From positions 186,001 to 250,000 of the forward strand of contig AZLU01000021.1 of the NCBI GenBank assembly GCA_002224055.1: a stretch of DNA of 64,000 nucleotides. Direction: 5' to 3'. The notes under the pieces were generated by a model. The model worked only from the letters and a program-made list of their open reading frames with translations. It was not told the origin of the DNA and ran no database searches. This document shows, in pieces, positions 1-11,891 of the stretch. Numbering within the stretch: the stretch's first letter is position 1; every line of letters begins with the position of its first letter. Made by a program: the position numbers and the translations under genes. The DNA comes from Pezizomycotina sp. ARF18 (Eukaryota > Ascomycota).

Positions 1-1890
1 TCAAGAGAGAATCGAAGATCTCTTTGAAGACTTTTGGAGGACAGATGAAACGCACCAATGACCTGGTGGCGTGCCTATTTTCTCTAAGAGCAAGCCTTTC
101 CGAGAATGAAGAACCGCGGGCGATTGATTTGGACAAAAAAAAAGAAATAAAATAAAATAAAAAGAAAGAAAGAAAGAAAGCACTCAAAGGAAGAAAGAAA
201 CGAAAGACATCAAGGGTATCTCCAATTGCACCCAAAAATCAAGGACGTAACGGTGAGTTCAAAGTTCCGGCGGTCGGATGATGCCGAAGAGAAGAAAAAA
301 AAATATGAGCAAACCTCCTATGACTTTTTTTTTTTTTTTTTTCTCGCAAATTTACACGCTTTTGCAGATGCAGCTGATGTCTTAGAAATCATCTCTTTGG
401 ATTTAACAATGGATTTATCTAATTTTCTTCATTTGACGCCAGGGAGCATATAGCACATGTTTGTTTATATTGTCGCCCGGTTTGTCTAAAAAGAGCACGG
501 GGCGAAAATGAGTAAACAATAGCATTCGTGCTTGCGGGCGGCTTTCGGGAGTGAGTGCCCCTCACAAACAATAACGAACGAACGAACAATAACAACAGCA
601 ACAATCAAACCCAGCTATGATAGCCCTAGATCTCTAGGTGCGATAAAAATAGAGCCTATTTACTAACTTGGGCCCTTCTTTTTTTTTTGCCCTCTTTCAT
701 GGGTAACCGCTGTTGGAGATCTTATTCGATCTCTTTAGAAGTCTTTCGCCAGAAGAGGGCTAAAGGGCTAAAGGGAGGGGAAAAGGTTCAATGAAGAAAA
801 GGAGCGGATTACCCTATCAAAGGTCTATAATCCATAATGGGGTCTTCCCCTCGACCAAAAAGGGTATGAAACGCGTTTCGCCTGCAAGGGTTCCCTGAGA
901 GCCCTTACCCAATTGCCCTTCCTTAATTAATTTTCTACTGAGCCACTGTTGACTCTACAGTTCATTGTAAGGGCTCTCTTTTTTCTTCTTGTTGATGATT
1001 GTAGGATCGCAAGTCCATTCTGATTCTGTCCTATAATCCCCTTTCGAGCGACTGAGCGGTTGTGCTTTCCATGCCTGATTGACTCTAGCCCTTTGAGCCA
1101 TCCCACCCAAAGCTCCTCGCTCTTGGACCTTTGGTCTATATACATATGCTTTGCTTTTTTTCCACACCCAACGGCAAATGTCCTGCGTGCGTGAAAAAAA
1201 GAAAATACACAAAATTACCCGTCCTTCATCGCGACGAAAGGGAAAAAAGAAAAGAAAAGAGATTTGATGAAAAAAAAAAAAAAAAAAAAAAAAAAGAAAG
1301 CAATATATCTCTTCTTGTCTCAGAGACGAGAAGAGAAGAGAAGAAGGGAGCAAAGAGAGATTGAGAAAAAAAAAGAAAGCAATTCATTTGTTACTATTTT
1401 CTGCCTTGTATCAAACTACGAAAAAGCAAGAAAGAAAGAAAGGATAGGATAATGGGGTGGGAAATGAAGGGAAAAAGTAAATATACCTTTTTTTTTCTGA
1501 TATTGAACCCTTCTTTGCTGTATCTCTATAGCTAATGCAAGGTTACAAACACACAAGAGTACACGCCTATACGCTACTCCACCGTTACGGTTGAATGGTA
1601 CCGGGCCATTTCATTTCAGTTCGCCTGGCATTGGCTGTCTTCTCTTTGTGTGTTTCTGATATCAAAGATCAACTATACTGCTCACACCCTATCGTGGGAT
1701 GAAGAAGGTAAAAAAATGAGATATAAGGGACCGCTTCCCACCCACTCAATCATGTCTTCCTTCCTCACCTCGCCTCAACCCTCTGGAGCTGACTATCTCC
1801 TATCAACCTTCTTCCTTCGTTCTTATTTTTTCTTCGTTTACTTTTGACAGCGTCGATCTCACTGTCTACCCTCGTTCGAAGCACTCTCGC
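1..1890. other. AT-rich, low-complexity intergenic region
   Basis: No gene could be supported here. The stretch holds a GAAA-type microsatellite near 165-180, an AACG-type run near 570-585, a T run near 327-342, and an A run of about 27 bases near 1268-1294 with purine-rich surroundings to about 1450. The small open frames present are mostly poly-Lys or poly-Phe products of these runs. The last 150 bases are strongly pyrimidine-rich, as is common in promoters of strongly expressed fungal genes, and lead into the repeat-protein gene. Confidence 0.6.
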
Positions 1891-1891
1891 T

Positions 1892-1898
1892 TATAAAG
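1892..1898 (+). promoter_or_regulatory. TATA-like box of the Cys-rich repeat protein
   Basis: TATAAAG lies 53 bases before the ATG at 1951. It follows a CT-rich tract (about 1740-1850) and precedes an A/T-rich leader. Position and sequence fit a core promoter. The assignment is by position only. Confidence 0.45.
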
Positions 1899-1950
1899 AT
1901 CGTTTAATTCAGTTTTAATACGACTATCGTTTTAATATAAATCGGCAGCC

Positions 1951-3663
1951 ATGCAGCTTAAAGCCACCCTTCTCTCCACGGCGGCGCTCATCACGCTCGC
2001 CAGCGCTACCCCGAGCTACGGCTACGGCTACGGCGGCGGTTCTTACGGCAACAACTGCCCGGCCGGCAAGTACTACTACAACAGCAAGTGCAATGACTGC
2101 ACCCAGGCCGTCTACGACAGCTACAACGGAAGCTGCAAGATGCCTCAGTGCAACGGCGGCAAGCACTGGGACACCACCCAGAGGTGCTGCGCCCTGACCT
2201 GCTCCGGTGGTCAGGCCTGGTCCAAGGCCCACGACCGCTGCGAGTGCCCCTCCGGCCAGTCCTTCTTCAACAACAAGTGCAACCCTTGCGACCAGGCCAC
2301 TTACAACTCCTATGGTGGTCAGTGCACCAAGCCTTCGTGCTCCGGTGGCCAGTCTTACGACATGACCTCCCACAAGTGTGTCTGCCCGGGTGGTAAATCG
2401 TTCTTCGGCGGAAAGTGCCAGGATTGCGATGAAGCTACTTACACTGCCTACGGAAACTCTTGCACCAAGCCTACCTGCCCCTCTGGCCAATCTTACGACA
2501 TGACTTCTCACAAGTGCGCTTGCCCGGCTGGCAAGTCTTACTTCGGTGGTAAATGCCAGGATTGCGACGAAGCTACGTACAACTCTTATGGAGGTCAATG
2601 CACCAAACCCTCGTGCTCCGGCGGTCAATCTTACGACACTACCCAGCACAAGTGCGTCTGCCCGTCTGGTAAGTCCTACTTCGGTGGTAATGCCAGGACT
2701 GTGATGAAGCGACCTACAACAGCTACGGAGGACAGTGCACTAAGCCCTCGTGCTCCGGTGGTCAATCCTACGATACTACTCAGCACAAGTGCGTCTGCCC
2801 GACTGGTAAGTCGTTCTTCGGTGGTAAATGCCAGGACTGCGACGAGAACACCTATAACAGCTACGGAGGTCAATGCACCAAGCCTACTTGCAACAACGGA
2901 CAGGAATGGGACACTTACAGCAAGAAATGCGCCTGCGCTTCCGGAAAGTACTACTTCAACAACGCCTGCAACGACTGTGACCAAGCTACCTACACTTCCT
3001 ATGGAAACTCCTGCACCAAGCCTACCTGCCCTTCCGGCCAGACCTACGACATGACTCCCACAAGTGCGCCTGCCCGTCCGGTAAGTCCTACTTCGGCGGT
3101 AAATGCCAGGACTGCGACGAGGCCACCTACAACAGCTACGGCGGACAGTGCACCAAGCCTACCTGCAACAACGGCCAGCAGTGGGATTCCAGCAGCAAGA
3201 AGTGCGCGTGCGCTTACGGCAAGTACTACTTCAACAACGCATGCAACGACTGCGACCAGGCCACTTATACTAGCTACGGAAACTCCTGCAAGGCCCCCGC
3301 CTGCACCAACGGCCGCACCTGGGACACCACGACCAAGTCCTGCCAGTGCCCCCAGGGACAGAACTACTTCAACAACAAGTGCAACAGCTGCGACCAGGCT
3401 ACCTACAACAGCTACGGTGGCCAGTGCACCCAGCCTAGCTGCTCCGGCGGAATGAAGTACGACACCTCTTCCCGCAAGTGCGTCTGCCCCTCCGGCCAGA
3501 CCATGAACAACAAGACCGGCAAGTGCGAGACCCCCACTAGCACCTACGTGGCGGTTACGGTGGTAGCTACGGTGGCAGCTACGGTGGTAGCTACGGTGGC
3601 TCTTCCGGCTCTGGCTCTTACGGATCTGGTTCCGGCTCTGGCTACAGGAGCTACGGCTACTAA
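1951..3663 (+). CDS. Secreted cysteine-rich tandem-repeat protein with Gly/Tyr-rich ends
   Basis: I do not recognise a named family. The protein starts with a clear signal peptide (MQLKATLLSTAALITLASA), then a short Gly/Tyr stretch (SYGYGYGGGSYG). About ten units of roughly 45 residues follow, each with the pattern C..CD.ATY.SYG..C..P.C..G...D....C.CP.GK.(Y/F)F. It ends in GGS/YGG repeats and a final SYGY, about 570 residues in all. The high Cys, Gly and Tyr content and the repetition suggest an extracellular structural or adhesive role, for example in wall or matrix; that is inference. The frame changes near 2688, 3056 and 3545. At each point comparison with neighbouring repeat units shows a single missing base (for example GGTAATG where other units have GGTAAATG), so sequencing error is likely. 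No intron is needed. The ATG follows an A/T-rich leader and a TATA box. Confidence 0.8.
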
Positions 3664-6600
3664 GCGATCTTCACGATCGTATAATGAGCTTCTCTAGCTC
3701 TTCACTCGTTTTTTCACTCTTCTCTCCATTGGGCACTTGAGGCGTGCTTTTTTCAAAATACCTAAGAAGGATGATAAAACATTTAAAATCATTTCGCTAT
3801 CTTAAGCTTCTAGCGAATAATAGTATAATTACTTAGCATTTTCATGACCTTACGTTCATAGCATAGCTTTTTATCTTATCATTTATTTATAACTTGCATC
3901 ATCTGCATCATTTATCAAAGTATTTATTAATACCCATTTGTTTTACTATCTATTTCATAATATATCTTATTTTCTCATCAAGTTGAATTATCAAAAAAAA
4001 AAAACATCCATTTTGGATATTTACACTCCTTTGTACATTACCAAAAAAAAGCTATTCCAATTGCATCATATCTGGTAGCATTAACAAAATCAAGATGGCA
4101 TATTTTAATTTCATTCCTTCAATTACTAAGACAATCATCGTTTCCAAGTGATTTTTATAATGAGACACAATCTTCGTAAAAAATCTTGTTTTTCAATGCA
4201 TTAATTGACTGATTACGATGATGAAAATGTTTTTTTTTTTTTTTTTTTTTTTTGAACGCCGCTGATGAAAGAGCTCATGAAACGCCAAGGGGTTCATTTG
4301 CGGGTTGTAAGCACTTATGGCCTTTTTTTCCCCCCAAGGTCCGCGACTCGCGATGGTTCTATGTTTGGTATAACAATTGTCGGTATGAATGCCGATTGGA
4401 TGAGATACAACTACCCTCGCGAGCTTTGGCTGATACTAATTTTTCGATTTGAACTACAGCGATTGTTGGCTGAGAATATATCAATAACTTGTTCCTTCGG
4501 TCTCGCATGTATGGAAAATACTTTACGGATTAATGATACTATAGAGATCAGCGGCTCGCAGTTGAAAAGAGAGATAGGCAAGTTCGCGGAATGCTAAGGC
4601 ATTGATATCCTTAGGCTGATTTTACCCTTGTGAAATCGAGATCCTCGACTTCGGCGATCCACCCATTTACTGTTAACCAACGTCTTACGCGTAAGCTCTA
4701 GGCTGCTGAGTTATTAGCTCCATATACCCTCTAGTTTTCTTCAATATACCCTCTAGTTTTCTTCACTTGGTGGTCGTGTAAGGCTAAAATATTGGTCTGC
4801 TTAGGCTATTCTAACCCTCTTCAACAAAAAAAAGCTTTCCCAAGAATTGGATCGCGATCGCCGAGGCCGCTTTTAGTTCCTTGGTTTTAATTTATCTCCT
4901 ACGCGCAAGGCAACGTACGTACTTTTAAGGTTTTAAGGACCATGTATAAAGACGCGCGCTATAGACAGCGACTAGGACTAGATAATGCGCTAAAGATGGA
5001 CCTAACGATAACGAAAGGTGAAGGATGTTGGGACTTTTTTGTTATTATTACCCAGTTTGCATGAAATGCCCTGTGGTGGTTAAATAAACGCTTCATGCGT
5101 ATATTGAGTTAACGCACTAGTATTTTTAGGATCTCGATGCGTTGTGGGTATGCGTAATTCTGATTCTGCTGTATAATTTTCCATCCTAATTATATATATA
5201 TAAAAAAAAACTTTTTCTAGCTATGGCACCTTCGTTTACAAGTTACAACGTACACCAGACAATGGCCAATTGTTGGCTAGTAAGAGCGATCATTATGCTC
5301 CAATTGGGGGAAGAGTACTGAAGACGTGAGGGTTAAGGCACCATTTCGAACAGGCAAATTTTAAATATGCAAATTCCTTCGTTTTATCGGCCCAGAGGAC
5401 ATCCGATATCAGCGATTCCCTAGGTTGTCTCGCTGCTCCACCGCTTCGGTGAGTGAATTTCTCCTCGCCATCTTCTCGAATATAAGGTCAAAAGAAAGGC
5501 GGATCAAGCAAGCTCACTTTCCAGGTTTGGCTGGTCTGGACTGGGTTTTTACCTGTTTATCCGGTTTCACTGATTTACTTCCTTCGTGGTAGGCGCCTTA
5601 TTTAGATAGCTGTAGTATCGGATAGTCGGCAAGCAACTAAGCTCAAGAAAGTTCTGATAGTTCGCAGTTTATAATGAATTATTATTTATGAAAATAGGCA
5701 CGACTATTTTCCCGATAGTTCAACGTGAAGGTTTAGACCTTGGATTCGCCGATGTGATGCGAGGACATATATTGGATTTACTAAGCTAATTGTACTCGGG
5801 TAATTACTCTAGACTGGAACCAGGACAAGTTTCTGCTGCTTCCGGTACGATGTCCACATACATGAAGAGAATTTGACGATGAAACCTGAAGGCATTCCGG
5901 TTAACTAGTAGGTAAAATATCCTCTAGGGTAGTAGTAAACAGATACATGACCGTATAATTTTCTGGTATAAATAATAATTATTCTTTATCTTTATCCAAA
6001 TCTATGAACTCGACGGTCCTGCATAATTTACGAAACCCTCGAAAAAGTTGACGAAACTTTCAACGCTTGTATTCCTAAGTGTAAGGCAATCTTGCTAGAA
6101 TATCGGAGTTCTGTCTTTGGTATCGGTCTAGCTTAGGTCAACTGCTTGAAGATGGTCGAGAAATTAGCGAAGATAGAGTCGAGTCGTTCTTCGGTGCTTT
6201 TTAGATTCGGTGTCCGGCGGATCGGGCTCGGGCGTGGGATCGGGCTTGGGATCCGGTTTGCTCTGAAGCGCAACATTGACGTTGTAAAAGGCAGACATCA
6301 TTTTGGGTTGGCTTCTGGGAGCCCGTTGCGGCCTATTTAGTTTAAGCTGGGAGAATGAGAAAGCGAGAGATGGAGGAAATGGTAGCTCGCTAATGAGAAA
6401 TATTCTTGAAAAATGAAAAGCGGTATGGATCGGATTGGATGTATAGTGCGATTATTTTGCTGTGGAATCTGATGTTCAATGCTGAGAGGAAACTACCACG
6501 GATGAGGGTTACGAACAGAGGTATTTATAATCGTTGTCTAGTCCTGGATTCGTATGTTGATAGCCACAGCTTTTACTGCGCATATAGCTTCAGGGAAATT

Positions 6601-7083
6601 CTGAAGCTTTGCCAACCTAAAAGTCCCTTTCCTAAGTTGAGTTTTGGGCTCCTTCCGGTTCTTGCGTCTCATAACTTCGTCTGCACAATTACGGGTTAAC
6701 TAAGGGAAGAAATCTTTGCCTTGGGGGCGTGTCACAGGAAATGGTCATGATGGATACATCGCAGAATCTACGACTGCTGTACAGTCTTGCAGATGGTTAT
6801 GTAGCAACATTATTTGCTATTTGCCTTCCATATTAGTTCGTAAGACAGTATGCAATGCTATCCCTCTCACGAGAACCTCAAACAGTAGATTCTATATTCT
6901 GAGCGTCAATATTTGATTTCTTGCATTACCGCTTTTGCCAATACGTAGCAAAATATTCGTGGTCACACTCGTTTTCCACTGCCGATTGAACCGAACTTGA
7001 CAAACTCGCCGAACGCCATTAACACTCGTAAAATACGTGACACTAGAATTTATGTGCAACAATATGTTAAGATGCATGCGTGA
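3664..7083. other. Gene-poor AT-rich intergenic region
   Basis: No convincing gene. The 600 bases after the repeat gene are very AT-rich and may contain its 3' UTR. A T run of about 25 bases lies near 4230-4253. A 22-base unit is tandemly duplicated near 4720-4763. Small open frames at 4265-4597 and 6406-6699 have no signal peptide, motif or splice context that I could support. Confidence 0.5.
4720..4763. repeat. Two-copy 22-bp direct tandem repeat
   Basis: The unit ATATACCCTCTAGTTTTCTT plus CA occurs twice back to back, apparently without mismatch. It lies in intergenic DNA. It could be replication slippage or an assembly join artefact. Confidence 0.7.
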
Positions 7084-8805
7084 TCATAGCCGCGCCTCGC
7101 GGCCCGCTAAGTCAATACCCGGCGGTGGTAGTACCAAGGCTTCACAAATTGGATCTGTTCCCGACCCGGAACTCGTTGACACGCTCGCGCGGTGCGCAGC
7201 CGCTGACGGCGCCGCGAGTGGTATGATATACCCCTTCTGCCCAGTAATGTCTTCCTCAGATCTCGTTGCGAAGGACCAATCGGGGCTTCCAGCGATGACG
7301 TTCGCGCTTGAAGTCGGCTTTAAGACAGATAACTGCTGATCTGTTTTCCCTTCCACTGACACCTCAGGGCCCCCAATGGGGACACCTATCCCGTCTGGAC
7401 GCGGTTCTATACCACTCTTGGATTCTCCGCACTCGAGCGGTTTTATATAAGTGTCCAAACTGGGCTTCCTTATCTTTGACCAGAATCTGGGACCAAGGAT
7501 GGTCATAAATGGAGCGTTTACAACGATGATTGCGACGAGCTTTTTTTGGTGATACCATTAGCGTCCGTTTTGTGGTTTCTGACGGTATACTTTAACTGAG
7601 GTATTGTGTTTTTGTCTTACCATCTCGCGCTGTCCCCATGCGATAATGATACCGATTTGTGTATCCTTTCCAGTCGGTGTAAGCGCTAGGTACGTCGCCT
7701 GCACGGCGACTAACATCCGCAGGAACGAAGCGATAATAATGAATACGCCGCCGCAGAGAAGGACGAAAAGAAAACGCCTCCTATGTAGCCGGAATTTAGC
7801 TCTCCAGAGGAGTGGTACAGGAATTAGGAGGAGGCATAGGTCGGAGCTTTTCGTCGGAGATATGCGATTTATTAGTCTCAAATCTATATTCCTAAGTATG
7901 CGTATATTCAAGATCTTTAGACGGCTGCGCTTTCTGGAAAGGGATCATACATGATATTTGCGATACCGATGACGTAGAATAGCACCAGGCTGTAGGCGCA
8001 TCCTGTTGTGTGGATGATACTTTGTTAGAGAAACCATTAAGCCCATTTTTTTAAATAGAAAGAATCACCGTACGGTTGGATGTTGACGGGGCAATGACTG
8101 CGAAGTTTAAACTGAATGAATGACAGTTCGCCCAGAGGGATATAAGCACCGCGAGATAGGATAATCCAACTACCGCCGCGCAAATGCGGACCAGAAGCCG
8201 GTGGCGGGTTCGTGCTAAACCAGTCCTGCATGGATATCGTCCCACGAATTAGTATCAGGGTTGTACGAAATTACTTAAAGGTCCACAAGTGCGGGATTCA
8301 AAACTGACGCCAATCGAGAATAAAATAATAACATGCAGACTTTCAGTATCCATATGGTCGCCGAGTATAAGAATAACCCAGCAAGATCCCACTTTGCACC
8401 ACGCGAGAGTCTTTCCTTCAGTACAGGGTCGGTTTGCGCGGCGAGATTACCCTCTCTTGTGTTATTGAGTCCTAAATGTGCAACTGTTGGTTTGCAATGA
8501 AAAAGATTGAACCCATGTTAGAAACAAATTGCAGTCAATTGTCTTAGAACTCTGAGAAATCTATAATGCTGTAGAAGCTAGAGATCTCTTCCAGAAGGAG
8601 GCGGCTAACTCATCCAGATGCACACGTTAGTTATCGTGTACAGGGCCAGAACAACCAGCATTAACCAATCGTCCGCGTGCCAGCTCATCCTACGAATGAT
8701 AGCCCGGCAAAAAACCCGTAGCAAAATAGCCAACACTCCGATGCCATACTCCGCCCAAGTCTCGGCTATCCAATCTCGAGCCACTGGTGGTGAATGCTGA
8801 GCCAT
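7084..8805 (-). CDS. SAT4/Pth11-like rhodopsin-fold integral membrane protein
   Basis: The order of segments matches the fungal SAT4 family (seven-helix, plasma membrane; the Pth11 group acts as receptors in some pathogens). The N-terminus (start 8805) has RDWIAETWAEYGIGVLAILL then R...WHADDWLMLVVLALYTIT. A middle exon near 8265-8470 encodes KWDLAGLFLYSATIWILKVC with FYSRL. Another near 8040-8245 has ISLWANCHSF. Next come CAYSLVLFYVIGIANI and SDLCLLLIPVPLLWR, then LVAIIVVNAPFMTILGPRFW and a hydrophilic tail rich in Ser and Gly to the stop at 7084. Two introns are well defined at 7847-7950 and 7540-7620; both restore family-like joins (NI/ISDLC and REM/LVAII). Earlier splice sites are uncertain, and some residues look diverged. 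The ligand is unknown. Neighbouring DNA is gene-poor on both sides. Confidence 0.75.
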
Positions 8806-11800
8806 CTTGCAATAGAAATTCGTTTCCTTCTGAGACTTAGTTGCTGCGATGAGAGAAGTAGCTTAGAGGTTCCTGTCGTCGGAGAAGGCTCTGCGAACGC
8901 GCTTTTACTATTGTTCTTTCGCCTCCATGCTAGTGCATTGATGATGATTCTTCAACAAGCATTGGGCGCGTAGAACTCAGAAGAGAAACCAGGGTCCGTA
9001 GGGCTTTAAAAATAAAGTGTTTTTGATATATGCTTTCACTGATATTACTCCCAAATCCGCCCCTTTAGGTTAAGACTTTCGTATTATTTCCAGAGGGAAA
9101 CAAGCGAGAGGGGATGAACGTTCTCAGCTGAACGACGTCGAGAATTAAAGTATGTACATATAATCTCAACCTCCACATACAGTACACATTTCGTGCACCC
9201 CCGAATGCTGAGTACGAGCATCGCGATAGCTGATTCGCAATTATGAAACTTTATTTTTGTAGGCGATTTCGGCTACCGGTAGAACGATATTCCACAATAG
9301 GTAGAGGAAATATATCTTCTAGATGGTGTTCTAGTCAAAGTCACGATATTCGACCATTATTCGGCCCATGGAGGAAGCTTTAATTGTCTATTGTATCTAA
9401 CTACGTAAACGTTTATGTGTAATAAGATGCGGGCCCTTCAAGATTCTCCGAAATTATTACTCGTTGTTATTACACAAATTACAGTCAGCTCGGTCGCGCG
9501 AGACTCCAAAATCGTGAAGTCTGTTATGTAACCTCCTGTTCGGCTTATGACAGCTTCAGATGAGTTACCTTGTCGCGGCAGAATTATTACTTTAGTATTT
9601 ATGAATGAAGTATTACTTCACTTAATTTGGTTTCCCTGCAGGCCTGGATTGCACGGCTTGCACAGGAGTAAGGTAATATGATTTAGTCGTCTTTTTGTAT
9701 TAGTAAAAAGGATATATAAAAACATTTGCGGTGCTGATATCCCGACTCTTCCTTGACGTCTGTTCTGACTATTAGGATTTCTTACAACTCAAGGAGTCAT
9801 CACATCAGAGTGGCCGACGGCCTGTCATTGAAGGTGGGGCTCTTTTTTTTTCCCCGTTAGGTACGACAGTGAGCTCCAAAGCAAGGTACGCTTTCCTCAA
9901 CAATGTAACGAAAGCAGCAGGTTTACCACATTGAGCAAGTTCTCCTTCACGGCGTTAACCAAGGATACCTATGTGTACGGGAAATACGAAAACAAAAGTA
10001 TAAGGACCAATGGCGGCATGGATATAGCGTACCAGAAAGACGTAATAACTCCACTTTTATAAGTAAGTGTTCGCGGTTTTCACGTGGAGGGATATTATTA
10101 TTGTTCCAGGACAATTGATCGTCTGAACTAGGACCAGGGCGAAATCGAGCGCAACCCTCAAGGATTGGGGCTTCTGCTCGGCTAACAACAAATATAATTC
10201 GTTTGGGCTCGTATCCATGACTACATTCGCGATTTTTTTGCCATACTATCGCATTTTGGAGGAGTCGAGAGGCTAAACCATGTTATACTCAAGTTGATTC
10301 TTATTATTGATTGAAATCAGAATTATTCTTTGATATAATAGGGAAATATACTAGATTCTCACTGCTGTGAGTTTTCTTTTATCACGACGAGGACTAAGAT
10401 CGAGAAAGCGAATTCTTTATTGATAACATTTCAATTGCCCTATATTAGCACTGACCCACATCTTTTGTACATCGCAAAACCTGAATTGACAGTGCCCTAT
10501 TGACTGCCGCTGTTTATAGTCTTTCGCGATCGTTATACATGTAAACACGATGATTTGTGCCCAAATCTCCGCATGAATACCTCGTCTTATATATACTTGA
10601 ATACGTGTATCTAATCATAAATGAACCAGAGATACTCTCGCATGGCATTCGGAATTTTCATTCCGAACATCGGTCAACATCGGCCTGCCCCGCTGTTCAG
10701 CGTTTGCTACTGAAACATTTATACCATCTCGTATGAGGACGCTTGGAAAGTATCGGCAACCAGAGTAGCTGCCTCCTCCCTACTAGCCATCCGAAAACGA
10801 CGAGAAGATGATCATATACAGGACGAGCATATCTAAAGTAACGCTCAAGAACCCTTGAATAGATTGAGCGTTTTTTTCCCCTTCCGCCTGAAAATTCAAT
10901 TCTGAATTATGTAAAAGATACCTTCGGTAAGTTAAACTACCTCATCGGCTATATTTCCCCAGGAATCGATCTTATCATCCTTGAATACCAACAACAAGAC
11001 TTTCTCTAGCGTTAGAAGAACGGGCTGAACGGGTAGTACCAAACCGCAAGCGAGTCGTCCTCCCCATGTGTCAGGACTCGAATGCCCTATAGGTAGCGCC
11101 AGCGGATAACACTTTCGAGAAGCTCTAGCCGAATGATCATGCATAATATAACAAAACACAACAGACTGTTCAAGGACGAATGAGACGTCCTGAATGCCTC
11201 ACGATCCGCTGCCTTCTACGCATCCTTCTAAAATACTTATCCTTCTTATCTGATTCCTTCGGACGATGAATTAAGCAAAATAACACCAAATGTGTTTGTG
11301 ATTTGATGTGATAAGTCTGCAGACTTTAGTCTTTCGCAAGTGGATTCTGTGATCTCCTCGACGGTCGATGAATGACGTGCAAGGATGATTGCAGCGATCT
11401 ACCCTTGTGACTTTCCTCATCAGAAGCAAGCCTGCGGCGAAAAACTTAAATAGTTCCTTGATCTGCCTAAATACGGACTAGGACGCTTGGACGCGACACA
11501 AAGCCCCCCCAAAAATGCCGTCGGCGCGCGGCATTAACGAAATTTCTTAACCACAACAACAACATTCCAACAAAAAAAAAACAAAAAAAAGTGCATTGCG
11601 CGGGGCCTGCAGGTCGAAGAATCAAGCAACTAACAAGATAGCGGAGTTCGATCTGCAGATTCCTGCACTGGACGGTGGAGAAACTTGAAAGCCTTAGTTT
11701 GAAGTTTCTCGCAATACTCACGGCTCTAGTGTTCCATCAAGGGATGATAATGGTAAATTAAAAAGGAGGTCGAAGTTCCCTTAGCAAACATGTCGAAATC

Positions 11801-11891
11801 GTTCGTCTTCGGGTCCCATTTCAAGTTTCCCGTCACTTTTCCGTCTCCGTCAACGATTTTTGGAAGATATCCTTTAAGATCGCAAGTGAAG
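8806..11891. other. Long gene-poor spacer
   Basis: About 3 kb between divergent genes, SAT4-like (-) and acid phosphatase (+). Open frames of 75-84 codons at 10932-11159 and 11467-11721 on the minus strand lack recognisable motifs and are not called. There is a C run near 11505 and A-rich tracts near 11570-11590. The last few hundred bases should hold the phosphatase promoter, but I see no clear TATA box. Confidence 0.5.

Noticed and set aside
955-1364. Frames rich in poly-Lys or poly-Phe around 1.0-1.4 kb
   Set aside because: They are translations of a long A run and purine tracts, with no domain or signal.
1924-2649. 241-codon minus-strand frame opposite the repeat protein
   Set aside because: It is an antisense product of the repeat array, with Val/Ala-rich repeats and no start context; the plus strand has the signal peptide and Cys repeats.
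10932-11721. Two minus-strand frames upstream of the phosphatase
   Set aside because: Short, no motif, no splice context, and one includes low-complexity sequence.
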